Shown: piece by piece, positions 61,969-64,000 of the stretch | How the letters are laid out: every line of letters starts with the position of its first letter | How positions within the stretch are numbered: position 1 is the first letter of the stretch | DNA from: Deltaproteobacteria bacterium | GTDB lineage: Bacteria; Myxococcota_A; UBA9160; UBA4427 | DNA: 64,000 nt | Assembly (NCBI GenBank): GCA_029261855.1 | Contig: JAJDAN010000011.1 | Coordinates: forward strand, 223,346 to 287,345 | Reading direction: 5' to 3' | Made by a program: the position numbers and the translations under genes | The notes under the pieces: model-generated | What the model was told of the DNA's origin: nothing | Databases searched by the model: none | Seen by the model: only the letters and a program-made list of their open reading frames with translations

Positions 61969-62996
61969 GCACTGCCGAAGCCAACCCCGCGACCCCGAAT
62001 CCGGTGGCCGCCGCAGCGGATCCCGGCCCCCAGCCGCCGAGCTGGCGCCAGGTCCTGAGCCGCGAGGAGATCGACTCGTTGCTCGAGATCCAGAACTGGC
62101 GCGGCGCGCTGGCCATCGGGATCGACTGGGCGGGCATCGCCGCCGCGTTCGCGCTCGTCGCCTGGGCGCCGAATCTGCTCGCGCAGGCGGTCGCCGTCGT
62201 GATTGCGCTCTTCATCATCGGTACCCGACAGCTGGGCCTGGCGGTAGTCATGCACGAGGCGGCGCACCGCACCCTGTTCAAGAACCGAAAGCTCAACGAC
62301 TGGGCGGGCAATTGGCTCGCCGCCTACCCGGTGTGGGCGGACGTGAAGCCCTACCGCAGCTATCACCTGGTGCATCACGCCAAGACCGGCTCGGCCGAGG
62401 ACCCGGACCTGGGCCTCGTCACACCGTTCCCCATCACGCGGCAGAGCTTCCGACGCAAGATCTGGCGCGACCTGTCCGGGCAGACCGGTTGGAAGCAGGC
62501 CAAGGCCGTGGCCATGCGCGATCTCGGCATCGGCAATCGCAACAACCAGCGCAACATGGGCCTCAGCCGGGGCGAGCAACCCGACGTCGGCTGGCACAAG
62601 GTCGCGCCCGTCGCGATCACCAACGTCATCCTGCTCGCTGCGCTGGCGCTCTGCGGACACCCGGAGCTCTACCTGCTGTGGGTGGTCGCCTGGCTCACCA
62701 CCTACCGCCTGGTCACACGCCTGCGTTCCATCGCCGAGCACGCGCTGCCGAGCGACGCCGCGGACCCCCTGCGCAACACCCGGACGACCCGGGCAAGCTG
62801 GTGGGAACGACTTCTCGTCGCCCCCAACCGCGTGAACTTCCATCTCGAGCATCACCTGCTGATGACGGTGCCGATGCACAACCTGCCGCGCATGCACCGG
62901 ATGCTTCGGGAACGCGGCGCCCTCGACGGCGCGCTGCTCTCCCCCAACTACCTGTCCGTGTACACGGAAGCCTGCTCCCGGCCGGAGGCCGCCTAG
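61965..62996 (+). CDS. Membrane fatty-acid desaturase
   Basis: This 343-residue diiron membrane desaturase has the three histidine boxes: HEAAH (about 96), HLVHH (about 131) and HLEHH near the C-terminus (about 291). Hydrophobic helices flank the first two boxes. It introduces double bonds into acyl chains and so adjusts membrane fluidity. The start ATG 61965 overlaps the regulator's stop, making regulator and desaturase one unit. Confidence 0.92.
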   Translation: MSTAEANPATPNPVAAAADPGPQPPSWRQVLSREEIDSLLEIQNWRGALAIGIDWAGIAAAFALVAWAPNLLAQAVAVVIALFIIGTRQLGLAVVMHEAAHRTLFKNRKLNDWAGNWLAAYPVWADVKPYRSYHLVHHAKTGSAEDPDLGLVTPFPITRQSFRRKIWRDLSGQTGWKQAKAVAMRDLGIGNRNNQRNMGLSRGEQPDVGWHKVAPVAITNVILLAALALCGHPELYLLWVVAWLTTYRLVTRLRSIAEHALPSDAADPLRNTRTTRASWWERLLVAPNRVNFHLEHHLLMTVPMHNLPRMHRMLRERGALDGALLSPNYLSVYTEACSRPEAA

Positions 62997-63045
62997 GGCC
63001 CACAGGCCCGGCTAGGAAGAGGGCGGTGGGCTCGGGTAGGAGACC

Positions 63046-63591
63046 TCAGGCACGGCTCTCGAGCAGCTTCTCGAGCTCACCGGCGGCTTGCTCGAAGGCG
63101 TCCCGGCCGGGCGTCGCCCGCCGGGGCTCGGCGTCCCCCACCAGGAAGAAGAAGCTCTGGACGACGAACGCGCCCCAGGTGGCGACGGCGGCGGCGACGA
63201 GGCCTGGCGCGAACAACGAGTAGAGGAAGCCTGCAGTCGCCAGCGCGCCCGCGAGCACTCCGGCCTCGACGGCGAGCCCACGCAGGGTCCCGCATGGGAA
63301 GAGCCAACCGCTGCGAATGCCTGCGACCAGCAGGCCCAGCAGGACGAGCAGCCCGGCAAGCGACCCGGCGCTGGCCCAGGCCAGGGCCCCGCCGACGAGT
63401 GCGACCGTCGCGATCGCAACCCGACGCCGCACGCCTGCCGTCAAGCACGCGAGATAGACCGCGGCGACCGCCACGGCGTGCAACGCGAGGGCCGACTCGG
63501 TCCCGACGAAGCGGCCCAGGGCGAGCGCCGTCAGCGGGAGGGATGCCGCCGCAGCGGCGCCCAGAACCAGTGTCCGGGTGAACGGGCTCAT
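63046..63591 (-). CDS. Small hypothetical membrane protein
   Basis: The 181-residue protein has about five membrane helices (for example VLGAAAAASLPLTALALG and GLLVLLGLLVAGI) and a short charged C-terminus (DAFEQAAGELEKLLESR). No family is recognised. Its ATG overlaps the stop of the upstream coiled-coil gene by 4 bp. The two are therefore probably functional partners. Confidence 0.65.
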   Translation of the reverse strand: MSPFTRTLVLGAAAAASLPLTALALGRFVGTESALALHAVAVAAVYLACLTAGVRRRVAIATVALVGGALAWASAGSLAGLLVLLGLLVAGIRSGWLFPCGTLRGLAVEAGVLAGALATAGFLYSLFAPGLVAAAVATWGAFVVQSFFFLVGDAEPRRATPGRDAFEQAAGELEKLLESRA

Positions 63592-63995
63592 GCTTCACCT
63601 CCCGCCGTCGACGTCCCGCTTCGACGCAGCAGCTCGAGCTCGATCTCTTCAGCAGCGACGGTTCGCTCCGGAGCGCGCACGGCGCAGCGTTCACTGCGCA
63701 CCTCGACGAGTCGCGCCTGCACCCGCACGCGGAACTCCGCGAGCTGCGCTTCCTGGGTCTCGAGCCGCTCGCAGAGACGCTCGCGTTCCGCCGCTACCTG
63801 GGCGATGCGCGTCTCGATCTCGATCCGCGCCTCGCGGACGGGCAAGAGCCAGCCCACCGAGAAGCGGGCGAGCTCATCTTTCTCGCCGGCAAGTGCCAGC
63901 ACGACGTCCGCGGCGAGCTGGCACTCTCGCGCGCGCAGACGGTCCCCGTCTTCACGCAGACGCCGCGGGTCCTCTACGAGGGCCACGACCCGCAC
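63588..63995 (-). CDS. Hypothetical coiled-coil protein, possibly cut by the window edge
   Basis: The 135 visible codons encode a very charged, helical product (IEIETRIAQVAAERERLCERLETQEAQLAEF), with high coiled-coil likelihood and one hydrophobic turn (FSVGWLLPV). GTG 63995 could be the start, but the frame stays open to the last base, so the gene may begin outside the window. The family is not recognised. It is coupled to the membrane protein downstream. Confidence 0.55.
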   Translation of the reverse strand: MRVVALVEDPRRLREDGDRLRARECQLAADVVLALAGEKDELARFSVGWLLPVREARIEIETRIAQVAAERERLCERLETQEAQLAEFRVRVQARLVEVRSERCAVRAPERTVAAEEIELELLRRSGTSTAGGEA

Positions 63996-64000
63996 CCGCT

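Overview
This is a contiguous piece of a high-GC, gene-dense Gram-negative chromosome. Genes commonly overlap by 1-11 bp at start/stop junctions, and GTG and TTG starts are frequent. The gene mix suggests an uncultured 'deltaproteobacterial' lineage such as Myxococcota or Binatota: a type II secretion/type IV pilus-like operon with PilZ and GGDEF-EAL proteins, sigma-54 activators, SCP2 and thiolase lipid genes, PaaX and TetR regulators, and lipid A-type acyltransferases. That assignment is inference. No rRNA, tRNA, CRISPR array, transposase or prophage block was found.

Layout. 1-1064 is the end of leuS. 1351-4521 (minus) holds a divergent SthA-like flavoprotein, a PilZ-cNMP-binding protein and a pseudo-receiver-PilZ protein. 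4901-5542 is a LuxR-type response regulator, and 5559-8081 (minus) a membrane GAF-GGDEF-EAL protein. 8425-18031 is one nine-gene operon for a T2SS/T4P-like machine: ATPase, platform protein, pseudopilin, PilM-PilN fusion, PilO-like, PilP-like, secretin lipoprotein, TPR protein and GspG-like pseudopilin. It is followed by a sigma-54 activator (18414) and a second LuxR-type regulator (20598) that has a good -24/-12 promoter just upstream. 21273-25241 holds heme farnesyltransferase, an HTTM pair, an EamA transporter and a DUF374 acyltransferase. 25307-38040 holds ptsP, a small HTH protein, an AsmA-like protein, rfaE2, a MobA-like protein, moeA, an NtrB/NtrC-type pair, thiE and a CNT nucleoside transporter. 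38037-43177 holds acetoacetyl-CoA synthetase, a CII-like regulator, an SCP2 protein, an Ap4A phosphorylase and an NMO-like flavoprotein.

The most striking locus is 43192-44927. A peroxiredoxin-glutaredoxin fusion is divergent from an OxyR gene whose frame is interrupted by one TGA, exactly where OxyR has its peroxide-sensing cysteine (E. coli Cys199). The second cysteine (Cys208 position) is intact with the same spacing. The frame continues to a normal OxyR C-terminus, and a bacterial SECIS-like hairpin lies 21 nt after the TGA. The simplest reading is a selenocysteine-containing OxyR.

46021-53937 contains a TetR/ferritin-like pair and a compact aryl-polyene/xanthomonadin-like set: glycosyltransferase, LpxL-type acyltransferase, two ketosynthase-type proteins, AMP ligase and chorismatase. 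No ACP, ketoreductase, dehydratase or exporter gene is in the window. 54025-63995 holds a B12-binding radical SAM protein, a lipoprotein hydrolase, a GNAT, a thiolase, prpE, lspA, a PaaX-type regulator with a fatty-acid desaturase, and two hypothetical genes at the right edge.

A second theme is signalling without classical phosphorylation. Both LuxR-type regulators carry Glu at the phosphoacceptor Asp position, and the PilZ-linked receiver has also lost its site. All lie beside the secretion/pilus operon together with a sigma-54 activator and c-di-GMP enzymes.
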